The translations under genes and the position numbers were made by a program. Under the pieces are notes generated by a model, which saw only the letters and a list, made by a program, of their open reading frames with translations, was not told the origin of the DNA and did not search any database. From assembly GCA_030704615.1 (NCBI GenBank), contig CM060734.1:9796001-9860000 (forward strand): 64,000 nt of DNA. Direction: 5' to 3'. The stretch comes from Takakia lepidozioides. Its lineage: Eukaryota; Streptophyta; Takakiopsida; Takakiales; Takakiaceae. Shown here piece by piece: positions 34,601 through 45,652 of this stretch; the stretch's first letter is position 1, and every line of letters begins with the position of its first letter.

Positions 34601-37600
34601 TGTAGATGCATATATTGGTACACTTTTCTTTTCAGATCGTTTTTGATTATAAGACAAGCGGTTTTGGCATTGTACTGCCAAAACAGGTTAATTTGTTAGT
34701 TGTCTGGAAATCGTTGGTAAAGCACGTAGGAAATTAGACAGTGTCTGTGACGACCATGGAGTGGAACTCTGGCGTCAAGATGACCGTAGGAAGCTACATC
34801 GACAGCAGATTAGGCTGCCAATTCGGTACCAGAAACGGCAAGTTAATCCTGTTCAAACAATACAGGACGACTGTTCCAGTCCCAGATTGCGATCTCTCTT
34901 TTCTCCCGCCTTTCAAGTCTAGTAGGAACACACGGCGAGGAGCTTGGCAATTGGTGGAAGCGACATGTACAACGATGAAATATCGCAACAAAGCAATTGG
35001 GCGCATCGGAATGACAGCAAGTCAGGACATTTTCAAACAACAAAGCATGGACTTGTTATTGGTGCGGGACAACTGGAGGGGACTCCGGACAACCTATGAC
35101 TCAGTGGCAGGGTCAAAGACCCCAGAGCCATCACCAGGGATTTGATTTCCAAAAATACCACAAAATCTGTGTGTAGCGAAAATACGACGAATGGCGAGAA
35201 GTGAAACTTTTTACCACCGATGGAGCTGAGAATTTACAGGATAATACAAGGTATATAATTGTAGTTTGTCACCAAATTTGATGTTTTTTGGAGCTGATTA
35301 GCAGCGGGGCCAAATTATTGAGTCGACGGCACTCACGGGGCCTATTATTTGCATTTCTACTTCTTGGATGGATGAAAAATCCTGGAATTCGCCTTGAGGA
35401 GCTGGATGGATGAAAAGCCAGCTTTCATTTGCCTCTAAGACTTTTCATCCATGTTGAATATTATATTATAGATCCTCCAAGGAAACAATAGTTTAATGAA
35501 TATTTTCCATTAGTTTATTAGGCTCAAAAACAGTATAAAAGAAGGGCAAGGCTTCCCTTGTTCTTCATCTAGTTCTTTCTCTTGCTTAGTTTCCTCTTGT
35601 TGTTGTAGTGTTGTTAGTTTGAGGCTTGAGGAGGCTAAATCCTAGGGAGTGGAGCTTGAAGCTCCCTAGTTAGGTAGAATTCTTGTGAGCTAAGGCAAGT
35701 GGCCTAGCTTGTGGGCCTTTGAGCCATTTCATTTGTGAAGGAAGAGGGCAATTTCATGTAGAGGAAAGTGACTTTTGGACGAGTAGGAGGGGCTGGTGTG
35801 GACTTATGGACGAGAGCCCAAGTGGAGGCCGCATAGAGTACCATTACTTGAGTCGATAGAGCATCCCAAGCACTCTCGCATAGAAAGGTTGATCCCATCT
35901 TACCATTTCACCAATTATGTATGTGATTCATTTATTTTCCAAGCAAGTTTGAAGTTGAAAATCTGATTTAGGCTCTTTAAAAGAGGAGAGTGCATTATGG
36001 AATCCCACTATTTCATGTCTAGAATTGATAAGGGGAAGAACCCCATAGCCTATTGGAAATGGTACCAATAGAGGCTTGTATTTGAATTGTTTGAATACGA
36101 ATTTGAAATATAGCCAGCTCTGGCAAATGTAGGCCAGTAGGCTGGATCTATGATATAAGGCCACTATAAGGCCACTATGTGCAAATCCCCCCCCCCAAAC
36201 TAGCAAGCCATAGCGGCCTAGGGGAGGGTGGGTTGTATTTTTTTTGTCTTGGGGTTTGGGCGGGCTGATTTCGCTTGACAGCAGCTGCCCCAAGGTCACG
36301 AGCAGCCCGGGAGGAGCCCGGGTGCTGCGCCTAGAGAGTAGGCACTCGATTACTAAAAGCGTGGAGACAGCCGTGGCCCAGCCACGACGTACGGGGAGCG
36401 GGGCCCTAGCGTTGACCTTAAGTCGTACTGAGATCAAGTACATCAGCCGCGTGGCTCAGGCGTGAGGCCCTGAAGCGTGCGAGCAGAGGGCGGGTCTTTA
36501 CCCGCAGGATAATCAAAAGCTGAGACGGACCGGCGGACGCCAGCGTTAACCGCAGCGGTCCACGGCTTGAACCGCTACGCGCGGATCTGCGCCCCGCCAC
36601 GTGGCGGGGGCGTTTTACCCAGCGGGTAATGCGTCTGCAAATTCCCTTAAAGGGGGGTATTTTTACCTTTAGCTAGTAGATTCAATTTATACCCCTCTAA
36701 GGGTTAGGAGCCATTATCTAAGGCGCCAGTGGTAGATAAAATCTAGGATTTTGGGGGACGTAGCCTTGGAGAGGAGCGTTTTTATGACTCCAAGAGAGAG
36801 CCAAGCGGGCCTGTGAGCAGTGAGCTAGCTGAGGTGGAGACCTCGAGAGACAAGGGAGGAGAGAAAGGACTCTGTCCTAAAAACTCGGCTACAGTGCACT
36901 TTTGTATCAGAGCCCAAGGTACAGGATGACTTTTTCCACGGAGGGAAAGCGCACCAGCGCCTTAAAATAATGTAAAGGGGTGAAATTTGGCCTGGACCCA
37001 CCAGTGGTTATTTTATTATTTACACATGCATGTTCTGGACTAACGAATGTAGTGGCAGGGATGAGCTCTCAGCGAGATTCATTCATCCGATAGGGCCGCG
37101 GCAGTTCCCCGCGGCAGGGAACGGTTCCCGGGTGTTCCTCGGTTTTCATTGGGTTCCCACAGGGTTCCCAATGGCATATTTAGGCGCCAAGGGTATATTT
37201 GGATTCCCCACATGATTTCCCATATGGGAGGTATTTTTCCTGATTTTCTTAATTTCTTTTATTTTCCAGCATTTCTGATTTGTGAAATTGCTTAAATAGG
37301 ATAGATGCACGTGGTGCACGTTATAGCCTGAAGGGCGTTGATTAAACTGATTGAACTTATTGAGTTGAAGGGCTTAGAACCACCTTATTGAACTTGGTGA
37401 ACCTATTGGATTATGATAGGTATTTTGGCCACTCCTTTGCTAAGACAAAGTATTTTAGGCACTGGGGTAGAAAGCGTTGGCCCTTCCATCAGAGATGACT
37501 TGAACTTAAGCACTCGGTGAAGGAGGGGCATTGGGAGAGGAAGATTTTCCCTCTTCTTCCTAGGCTCATCAGGTGCCTTGTGAAGGGATTAAAACATGTC

Positions 37601-37917
37601 CCGGCTATAGGCGGCTCGGGGGCCTAGGCGGTAAGAATTAGACAATAAAACACAAAGACTTGGAAGACAGTTACTGAGTAGATTGTAGGATATCGTAGGA
37701 CTTAGAAATGCAAATTCGCCCTGTGAAGAGGAGTACGTGATTTCTCTTTGCCGGTAGGACTTAGATAGTGATCATAGCCACCATGTACGACCACGGACCC
37801 CCTGCACTAACCGCAGTCGGGTAGGCGGTTCAGTGAGCCCAACCTACACCGCAACTTACCACGACCCCCCTAGACTAATATGCTGTCACCCTGACCGTGC
37901 GCGCTCAGGGCTTGTCA
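34601..37917 (+). repeat. 5' LTR of the Athila/Tat-like element (3,317 bp)
   Basis: Starts TGTAGATGC and ends GCTTGTCA. A TATAAAAG core promoter lies near 35,533, followed by a CT-rich start region. It is inverted relative to 24,725-27,753, and a shared ORF and hallmark stretches (for example around 26,416/35,898 and 25,715/36,600) show high identity. It has about 300 extra bases near 37,327-37,634. The PBS follows immediately, so this is the 5' LTR. Confidence 0.85.
34741..35145 (+). CDS. 134-codon ORF inside the LTR, function unknown
   Basis: Open from a start at 34,741 (annotated start codon is the alternative GTG; the first ATG is 15 nt on) to TGA 35,145. Basic and Trp/Arg-rich (RLGCQFGTRNGKL, KSSRNTRRGAWQLVEATC, DNWRGLRTTYDSV). 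It lies in the U3 part, upstream of the TATA box and sense to the element. In the other LTR the same ORF is frameshifted. I recognise no domain. It may be a captured gene or chance. Confidence 0.35.
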   Translation: MSVTTMEWNSGVKMTVGSYIDSRLGCQFGTRNGKLILFKQYRTTVPVPDCDLSFLPPFKSSRNTRRGAWQLVEATCTTMKYRNKAIGRIGMTASQDIFKQQSMDLLLVRDNWRGLRTTYDSVAGSKTPEPSPGI

Positions 37918-37923
37918 TATAAA

Positions 37924-37941
37924 TGGTGCGTCTGTCGGGAG
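37924..37941 (+). other. Primer-binding site, Asp-tRNA-like
   Basis: TGGTGCGTCTGTCGGGAG, six bases after the LTR. It resembles the TGGCGCC...GGGG site of Athila/Tat elements, taken as complementary to tRNA-Asp. Confidence 0.6.
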
Positions 37942-38281
37942 GTGAGTAAATAGTCAGGGTGTCCCGATATTTGAATGGATGAATGATCGCTATTTGTGCT
38001 CATCTTTGTTTTTGCTTATGTTTTCCACATGATATTGCTTCGTTTTTATTTCTAGTTGCCACACACTAATGAGGATGGATACCCCAGTGTAGTAGGCATT
38101 GTTTAAATTTCTTGTGAGTACTAACGTTGTGGCTATAGTTGAGATCGACAGGGCATGCCTAAATACGCTACGACGATAAGGTATGAGAATCTCAAACATT
38201 ATTTTTAGCCAGTCTTGAGCGCTATTTATTTTGTCCATTGTGGCAATACTTTAATCTGGTAAGCCAGATTTTCTTCGCATC

Positions 38282-38701
38282 ATGGGTAATGGTGGGAAAT
38301 ATAGGAGATGGATTACCCAATATTGCATGTGGTTTATTTGCATTTGTATGCGCACTTTATGGAAGACTGTTAGGTCAACCTTGATAGGAACTACTTGGGA
38401 GATACCAGATCAGGAATTCGAAGACATTATAAGGATAGAGAAAGAAGGGTGGGTTGAGAACCTGGATGAACCAGTCATTGAAGAAATCCCACCTATTAGT
38501 TCTAACTCTGACTTGTCTTCAGTCACAACACCATTAGTGCTATCTCAACCAATTTTATCTATAGTTGTGGAGGTACCCATTGTGGTACCTATTGGTTTGA
38601 GGCCTTTACAAATTCCTGCTAGTTTACCTTATTTTTCTGGAGAGGCTCAGAAAAACCCCAGAAATCATGTTCAAGGGTTTATTCAAAGCTACCCAATATG
38701 A
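38282..38701 (+). pseudogene. Athila/Tat-like gag, N-terminal part
   Basis: 139 codons from ATG 38,282, ending LPYFSGEAQKNPRNHVQGF and a stop where tandem repeats begin. The FSGE...H..GF segment is the start of a Retrotrans_gag domain. The core of that domain is missing here and present at 30,998-32,490 on the other strand. The two pieces do not overlap and are complementary. Confidence 0.6.
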
Positions 38702-39020
38702 CCTCCAAGAACCTCCAAATAGTCCTCCAAACAGCCCTTAAGAAGCTCCACAAATCTGCCAAATATTAGCTTCAAAGGACCCCAAATAGTCCTTCAAACA
38801 GCCCCAAAAAGCTCAACACGCCTGTTAAGTATTGGCCTCAAAAGACCCCCAATAGTCCTCCAAAGATCTCTTACAAAGCTCCACAAGTCTGCCCACTATG
38901 GGCCTCCAAAGATCTCCCAAATAGGCTTTCAATCAGCCCCAAAAAAGCTCCACAGGACTGCAAAACATTGGCCTCAAAAGACCCCAAACAGTCCTTTAAA
39001 TAGGCCCCCAAAAGGCTCCA
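38702..39020. repeat. Tandem repeats, unit about 85 bp
   Basis: CCTCAAAAGACCCC, AGTCCT(C/T)CAAA and AAGCTCCACA recur about four times. They lie between the gag fragment and the SINE. Confidence 0.7.
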
Positions 39021-39042
39021 AAAATATCCACTGGCAGTCGAT

Positions 39043-39216
39043 ATATATATAAGACGCCTCCCGAAGGGAGCGTAACTTATGGTGTCACTTCACCACAAGG
39101 GCTACTGCCTTCCAGCTGAAAGGTGGACACCTTCATGACACACCAGACCGTGGATTGAACCCACAACCACATCCTACGTGGTATGTGCCCATTACCATTG
39201 GGCTACATGCTGGTTG
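39043..39216 (-). mobile_element. tRNA-derived SINE with 16-bp TSD
   Basis: On the minus strand the 5' end CAACCAGCATG is followed by a Pol III A box TAGCCCAATGG (39,205-39,195) and B box GGTTCAATCC (39,161-39,152), about 44 nt apart. D-arm-like GCCC...GGGC and T-arm-like GTGG...CCAC stems support a tRNA head. The body ends in a TA-repeat tail. Both sides carry TCCACTGGCAGTCGAT (39,027-39,042 and 39,217-39,232), a perfect 16-bp target-site duplication. Confidence 0.85.
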
Positions 39217-39232
39217 TCCACTGGCAGTCGAT

Positions 39233-39545
39233 TTTTCATCCGTTGCTGACTGAAAGTCATCCAGAACCGTGATTTTTCATTCGTAGGTCCGATATTTCAT
39301 CCGCCGTCGTGATTATCATCCGTTGGCGCGTTTTTTCATGCAAAACCGCAATATTTCATCCGCTCGCGCAGTTTCATCCGCCGGTGCGATATTTCATCCG
39401 CTGCCACGATTTCATCTGCTGACACCGTTTCATCCGCCGGCGCGATATTTCATCCGCGGCCACGATTGCATCCGCTGACACAGTTTCATCCGTTGTGACC
39501 GATTTTCATCCACAGGCTCAATAGTTCATCCGATGGCTCAATAGT
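39233..39545. repeat. TTTCATCC minisatellite
   Basis: About 14 units of 20-26 bp built on TTTCATCCG(C/T)(C/T)G. The same TTTCATCCATCC word is present in the LTR near 26,900-26,990 and 35,350-35,450. It is followed at 39,560-39,630 by short GTTCCCA(C/A)GCGTTCCCA units. Confidence 0.8.
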
Positions 39546-39630
39546 GGTGCTCCCAGCCTGGGGCACTGTTCCCACGCATTCCCAACCGTTCCCACGAGTT
39601 CCCAAAGAGATCCCACGCGTTCCCAAGCTA

Positions 39631-40289
39631 GGGTCACTTTGGCTCTGCGTTTGCTGCCAACGAGCTATGGCTTCTATGAAGCAATTAGAGGTGCCGCTCT
39701 TGATTTCTTGGGCATCAATGGACCACCAAGAGTGCCCTCTAGCTCCCTGAGGCGTAAGCTATTTGCCACACAATAATCTCTCTTTCTCCATGGAACTCAT
39801 TGAAAGAAACATAGAACAAGCTATTGAGCTTTCCATGGCATACCCTCTTCTAACCATTGTATGCACTCATAGTGCTCCCTTCCATGGCCATAGTGCACCC
39901 CTTAAAGCTCCTCTTCCAACCTTGCACTTGCTACTTCCATAGACATGCTCTTCCCAAGCTTGAGAATATTGAAACCCCAATTCAAAGCATGCTCTACAAA
40001 TGCACTATCTTGCACAAAAGAGAAATCAGATCTCTCTCTTCACTCCTAGCTCTCCTAAGCTTGAAGTTGAAGGCTCCCACAAGCTAAAAAGCATGCTCCA
40101 CACATGCTCTGCTTGCTTGGTTGCCACCCGAGCTCTTCTCAAACCCTGCAACAACTTGCAGAACACGAACTATCTTCACAAGCTCTCAAACTTTGCACTA
40201 GGGCTCTCCTTGAAGACCTCCATTTGTGCATAACCACCACAAGGGCTTTCTTTGCAAATCCTGCAACACCTTGTAACACAGAAGGCATC
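39631..40289. other. No clear gene; transposon-like remnants
   Basis: CT- and CA-rich plus-strand sequence with repeats of CCCTGCAACA and short open frames without motifs. The Ty3 RT frame begins abruptly at 40,290. Confidence 0.4.
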
Positions 40290-41113
40290 AATGTATATCA
40301 AAGCACACTCCCACCTGAAATTTCCAAGGACAATATCCATTAGGCGCTGTAAGGTAGAAGTTGCATTGGACAAATCAAAAGGCATGGTCTCATACTGGTA
40401 CTTACCCATCCTACAGACAAAGGAGGTTTTCTCTTTTGCTTCCTCAGTCAGAGGCACTTGCCAAAATCTAGAGGCCAAGTCTAAGGAAGAAAACACAGTG
40501 CCTCCATGTAACATGTCAAGGGTCTCATTGATCTTGGGGAGGGATATGCATATTTCTTGGTGACTGTATTGAGACGCCTGAAGTCCACACAGAAGCGAGT
40601 ACTTCAATCTTTCTTCCCTACAAGGACTATGGGACTGGCCCAAGGAGAGATGGAAGGCTAAATCACACCAGCATCAAGCATTTTTTTTATTTCCTCTTGC
40701 ACAATAGCCCTCTCTTTCACACTCTCTCTATAGGCAAATTGCTTGACAGGAGGTCCCTCAGTCTCAATGTCATGCTGCAAGATATTGGTCTTCCCAAGGT
40801 CAGAAGCTCCAAGACTGAACACATCCAGGTTGTGAGCTATCAAGGTCTCAACTTGTTTCTTTTGGGCTTCCTCAAGTAAGGGGTTGAGTTTGATCTCACC
40901 AAGGACTTTGGCAAGGGCTTCTTTTTCTTGAGCATTGAGTCTATTCTTGAAGCTCATGGCAGGAGAAGAGTGGCTGGAAAAAGTAGTGACTAGATCTGAT
41001 TGATCATGGACAATGCCTAAGGCTTCAAAACCAAAAGCAGGTTGGACTTCACCAATCTCTTCTAAGGGACGGGCATAAATTCTAGCAAGCATTTGCCCCT
41101 TCTTGATGGTCAC
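40290..41113 (-). pseudogene. Second Ty3 element: RT N-terminal region (broken)
   Basis: Minus strand. The pre-RT linker (HDIETEGPPVKQ, then EEIKKMLDAGVI) is open to 40,658, then TAG and TGA stops interrupt CVDFRRLN. After a frameshift the palm continues (FSSLDLASRFWQVPL, FVCRMGKYQYETMPF) up to IYID. It is cut off in the catalytic box before the second Asp. RNase H and integrase are absent. Confidence 0.8.
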
Positions 41114-41242
41114 AGGAAACCTTTCAGGATTGGCTATAAGAAGCTTGACTTCCTCTTTGTAACCTCTATCAAGAATTCCAGTAGCAACAAGGCAATGTTT
41201 TAAGGTAGTAAGCCTCCCCCATCAACCTCAAGGTAGTGTCCC

Positions 41243-41953
41243 TTAGGACAAAGATAGGCCAATTGGGTCTTGACCACTCTCTGGCACATAGATGGAATAG
41301 TGACAGGGAGCTCTAATCAAAGTACTATTCTTTTGCACCACAATGGGAGCACTAGACTTTTGACCAGAGCTAGGTATATGCCACTCATACATCAAAGCAA
41401 GATCTAGCTTGTATTTGTAAAAATCCACCCAAGACATGTTGTGGTGGGTCCTTTGCCTTACCTCCCTTACCATGGCTTGAACTTGGAAAAGGGTGGCAGT
41501 AGCAGTGCCTGCATGCATTTTGACAGTCTTAAGAGGCACTACAACTTCATGTCCTTCTCCATTGGGAAATCTTAAGAAGTTGTCACCAAGGTTGATGGTA
41601 GCTTGAGCCCCTGTCATCCAATCCAATCCCAACAAGAATTGGTCTCCTACTGTAACTATGCAAGTAATCAAGACCTCTTTCTTGTGAATTCTAATAGGGA
41701 CAGTGACCAGCCCCAAGGGCTCATACCTTGACCCACCTGCAATGATGACCTCCATGCCTTGTGCATGGGTCAACTTGAGGCCCAAGACTCTCACTACCTG
41801 CAAGGGGATGGCAGACATGGTACATCTAGTATCTACAACACAGGGAAAACTCAAATGATGCACATGACATTGTATGATCAAGGGACTTATGTCAGGCACT
41901 TGACATTTCTTGGCTAGTTCACAATGCAAAGCCTTAAAGTTAGTTGACAACAT
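41243..41953 (-). pseudogene. Second Ty3 element: protease
   Basis: 236-codon frame with the retropepsin core FPCVVDTRCTMSAIP. The DTG glycine is Arg, one transition away, so activity is doubtful. The second strand, FLLGLDWM, is intact. It lies between zinc-knuckle gag and RT, as expected for Ty3. Confidence 0.75.
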
Positions 41954-42024
41954 GACCCTCTTCTTACTTGCATCAATAGGGTACTGCTTCCCATGACCTC
42001 TTGTCCCCTGCCCAAGAGATCTTT

Positions 42025-43045
42025 TTAGTTTAAATGTGTGTGGGCAGCCTGGTTGGAAGACCCTGCCTTCTTCTTCTCTTTGACATAATCAGCATAGCCC
42101 TCACGGTCAGGACACACCTTAGTGTAATGCTCATCACTGCCACAAATATGACAGGGAGCAAGCTTCCTCTCATAAGTGGCCCCTGTTTGAGTCTTACCTC
42201 TGAACCCTCCACCTTTACCTCTCTGCTGATCTCTGGGCTTGTATTCAGCCCTTTGCTGGTCTTTGGGTCTCCACTGAGTCCTCTGCTGATCAGCCTTCAA
42301 GGCTGCAAATTGTGTAGCTATGTTTTTTCCCAACTCACCCACAGTGTGAGCCAGTTCTTGCAAAGCAGAGTCATTAGACTCAGACCCAACAGGAGAGGTC
42401 TATCTCTCATCAAATGTGGCGGCCATGGTGTCTTCATGATCCATATAAGGGATCTGAAATTTCACATGGTGTCGCCTTTGCTTAGCTTCAGCCAGGTCCC
42501 TAAGCTTAAGACTAACCTCATGCAACATCTCATCACTATCCCTGAAAGTACGACGTTGTCCCCAAGCTTTCACTTCTGTTGGCATGCCTATCAAGAAGTG
42601 TCGTCTTAGCAATCTCTCCCTAATAACAACATCTTCAGGCACTTGTTCAACAACAACAGCCCTCAACTCTAAAAAGTATTTGCCAAAGAGACTCACCCTC
42701 CTTGTATGGCCGGCCACAAAGTTTGTCAAGGCTATCCAAAGGCCTCTCCGTAGGTTTAAAGATCATGAGGGCTCTTCTCTTTACCTTGGCCCAAGTCAGG
42801 TTTTCTTCACCACTCAAAGCAACATGCAACAAATCATTGGCTTCTCCTTGCATGCTCATACAAAATGTACCTATCATGACCTCTTCCGTAGCTTTGTTCA
42901 TTTGAGCACTGACTTCAAACAATTCCAGAAAATTCTCTATTTTCTTTCCCATGTTATACTCAGGATAGGCATAAGTAATCACCGGTGCTACATGGTATAC
43001 AGAGAGAGATGACTCTGACAAAAAGCTAACTAAGAGCCACTTCAC
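42025..43045 (-). pseudogene. Second Ty3 element: gag with zinc knuckle
   Basis: Capsid-like frame 43,045-42,647 (NFLELFEVSAQ, LTWAKVKRRALMIF), frameshift near 42,700, second half 42,729-42,400, an in-frame stop, then a Gln/Lys/Gly-rich linker and CHIC-x4-H-x4-C at about 42,150. The order and strand match protease and RT downstream. No LTR was found for this element. Confidence 0.75.
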
Positions 43046-43924
43046 CTTGCGGCTACTGCCCCCTGTCGGGGGTGGGCCCTATAAGTGTAATAGGTGTCAT
43101 GTGGGACACCAAGTAACCGGGGGGTCGAGTGGTATCAATGGTACCCCAAGGTACCAAGGGGACCCTGGGGTTCCTAGGGTGCCGGCGTGGAGGTGGATTC
43201 CAGTTGTCGCTTGTTGGTGATGATAGCTGTGAGGGAGCGTAGGGCCGTGAGATGAATGGCTTTGAAGCATTTGTGAATAGGGGGGAGGGGAATGTTGAAG
43301 TTGTTATGTAAGGCGTCGATGCTGGCATTGTGGATGCCACCTCTAGTGCCAGCAGTGATGACAGTGAGAGGGCCAGTGGACCACCCCTATGGTGGAGTGC
43401 AAGGATGAGTGGTGCGTATTTTTGCCGTTTTTCTAGAATTGAATCATGGGGGTAGCAGTCATGGCAGTATGTGAATTCAATGAAGTGAATGGTGGGGGGG
43501 GGTAGGAGAATGGTTAGGGTGGATTCTTTTTGTCGGAGATATTTGGGGGAGGGGGGGGTATGCACGTATTTAAGCTGGTTCGGTTCGATTGTAGTGAGTA
43601 AGTTGACTCCTTGCGGGAGGTGTAGGAAAGGGTGGGAGTCATTGGGTGAGTGTTGTTGGGTGAGTATGAGTATGGTGAGGGCATGGGGAGAGGAGTGAGC
43701 AGCAAACCGTGCCCATTGGAGGGCTTCGTGGGTGGGGGTACCAGGAGGGGGTGAGCAAAGCCCCTGCCAGCCCAAGTATGCTGCGTGGCAGAGCCAATGG
43801 CTCCAAAGATGCAGTCCCGAGGGTGTGGGCTAGCAAATGTAGCTAGCTCCGTAGGCATGTGAGCGGGCTAGAGTAGTATGAATGGGTAAGGTGGAATGAG
43901 TGGATGAGTAGGGAGAGGATGTCT

Positions 43925-44829
43925 TTAGGTAGAGTGTTGTGGGCGCATGCTGCTGTTAGTCTGTTGGGAGCACGTGGTTTTTTTTGGGGGGGTGTCTTTG
44001 AGGTAGCGTTCTACCAGCCAACATATTTTGGTGGCAAAGTCTTGTTTGGGAGGTTGTAGGATGTGCGAGTGAGTGTAGGTGGTGGAGTATTTCCCCCAGA
44101 GCCAGGTGAGCCTGTCCTTGGGGATGAGACCAATAAAACGACCATTTTGGGCATAGATATGCGAGAGACGAGGGCCAATATGAACCATTGGAGAGATATG
44201 ATCAATATCCTTGTCCGGGTTACATTCAGTCGTGCATATGTGTATATTGGGGGCCGGTAATGGATTATGTATGTATCGGTTATCGGTTGGTTGTGTAGGG
44301 GAAGCATGTTGGTGGTGAATGTGTGTGAGGTAATTGGTACCGGTGTGTTTGTGGAAGGCGGTGAGGAGGGAGAGATTATGGTCAGGGTCACAGTCATCGT
44401 GTGCTCCAAAGAGATCGTCCTGATTTGGCATGTGTTGGCGCTGGATGGGTAGCCGACCCATTTACAATAGCAAAATATGTCAACACAGGTGGCACCAAAT
44501 TAGTCAATTGACGTTTGGGTTTTAGTACCAAGAATAGCTTCAATGACAAAGGCGTTGGGGTTGTCTGGATCACTTGGGGGTGACGTCGGCATTGGCAGGG
44601 AGTGGGTAGAGATTTCAGGCGAGTCGTTGGATGGGGGGGGGGGGGGGGGGGTCATGGTAGCGTATGGCACGGTGGGAGGAGGGTGGCTGAGGGGATGAGT
44701 GGGAGGCGATGTGTGCGGGAGGGTTGTAGGAGGCTTTAAGCTTCTGGAGGATAGAGGCAACGGGGGCAGATCTGTATTGTGGTAGTAAATCTTGGGGTGT
44801 GTGGGGGAAATATACGCATGGGATGTCAC
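43925..44829 (-). pseudogene. Chromodomain-bearing ORF remnant
   Basis: A Pro-rich lead-in (44,829-44,600) is followed by FVIEAILGTKTQTSID, a TAA, then a block ending KWVGYPSSANT and, after a frameshift, NQDDLFGAHDD. The F.(V/I)E.IL, KW.GYP...NT and DL pattern is a chromodomain, which usually binds methylated histone H3. About 150 residues without a known motif follow to 43,925. The parent gene is not recognised; it could be a transposon protein with a targeting domain. Confidence 0.5.
44633..44651 (+). repeat. Run of 19 G
   Basis: Homopolymer in a generally G-rich plus strand (another run of 10 G near 43,495). It could form G-quadruplexes. Its length may be an assembly-sensitive value. It lies in the Pro-rich segment read on the minus strand. 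Confidence 0.8.
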
Positions 44830-45640
44830 AGTTCAAGGTGCATGATATGGATGGGTGACAGAATAGAGTACGAAGATAGAGTAGGTATCGACTTATTTTG
44901 ACCGTAGATCTTGAGTGTTTAAGGGTGAATTCCGTTGGTGATAAGAGTCGGTGTCCAGTGGCGGTAGTGAGTTGAATAAGAGTGGTGCTGAATTCCCAAA
45001 TTATTGTAACCTGACCTCGCACCTCCATCCTCATGAATTGCCATCCCTCCCATAGCCCGGGAGAGAGGTAATATAGTAGGTGGGGTACTGTACCATGACT
45101 GGAGAGCTGGTTGACTCTGTGCAAGCACTTGGCTTCGCACAGGGCCAGACCAAGCGGACTCACTAGCCACGTACAAAGGATGAGATGCACGAGAGGAGGT
45201 GTCAGGCATACCTTGAAATTGAGGATTGTCATGCAAGGAAATAAGCCTCAATTCTGCCGGTGGAGCGAAACTCGAAACTGAGATGCTAGGCTGACCTGCA
45301 GGTGACTCCCCTATGCGATCCAAGCCGTCCATCCGTTGTGCATGGAAATCCATGGCATATAGGTTTGCCCCTCGTATCATCTGCAACATCCAAGTTTTCC
45401 CGAATTCTACCACCCAAGCCAGGCCTGGTGCTAGTGGTTGCTGCAGGTCTAAGACCATTAGAAGCCCTAGCCTGATTTCTACCATCAACCCCACTAAATC
45501 CTTCTTCCATTGATACCAAATCTGACTCTACAAAAGTCCTATGTCGAGGCTCAATGACTGGAGATAACACAGGAGCAGCAGATATCCTATTTCTACCTAA
45601 ACGTAACCAACAGCTATTGGGCGAGTTGGACATTAGCTAG
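44830..45640 (-). other. Broken minus-strand frames, unrecognised
   Basis: Overlapping frames in all three phases (for example 45,494-44,919 and 45,232-44,615) suggest one old coding region with frameshifts that links the ORF at 45,653-46,882 with the chromodomain piece. No motif is recognised. Confidence 0.3.
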
Positions 45641-45652
45641 GAATCACCACCT

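Noticed and set aside
24725-37917. DNA transposon with 3-kb terminal inverted repeats
   Set aside because: The arms end TG...CA, hold a TATA box, and one is followed by a PBS. They are LTRs in opposite orientation because of an inversion.
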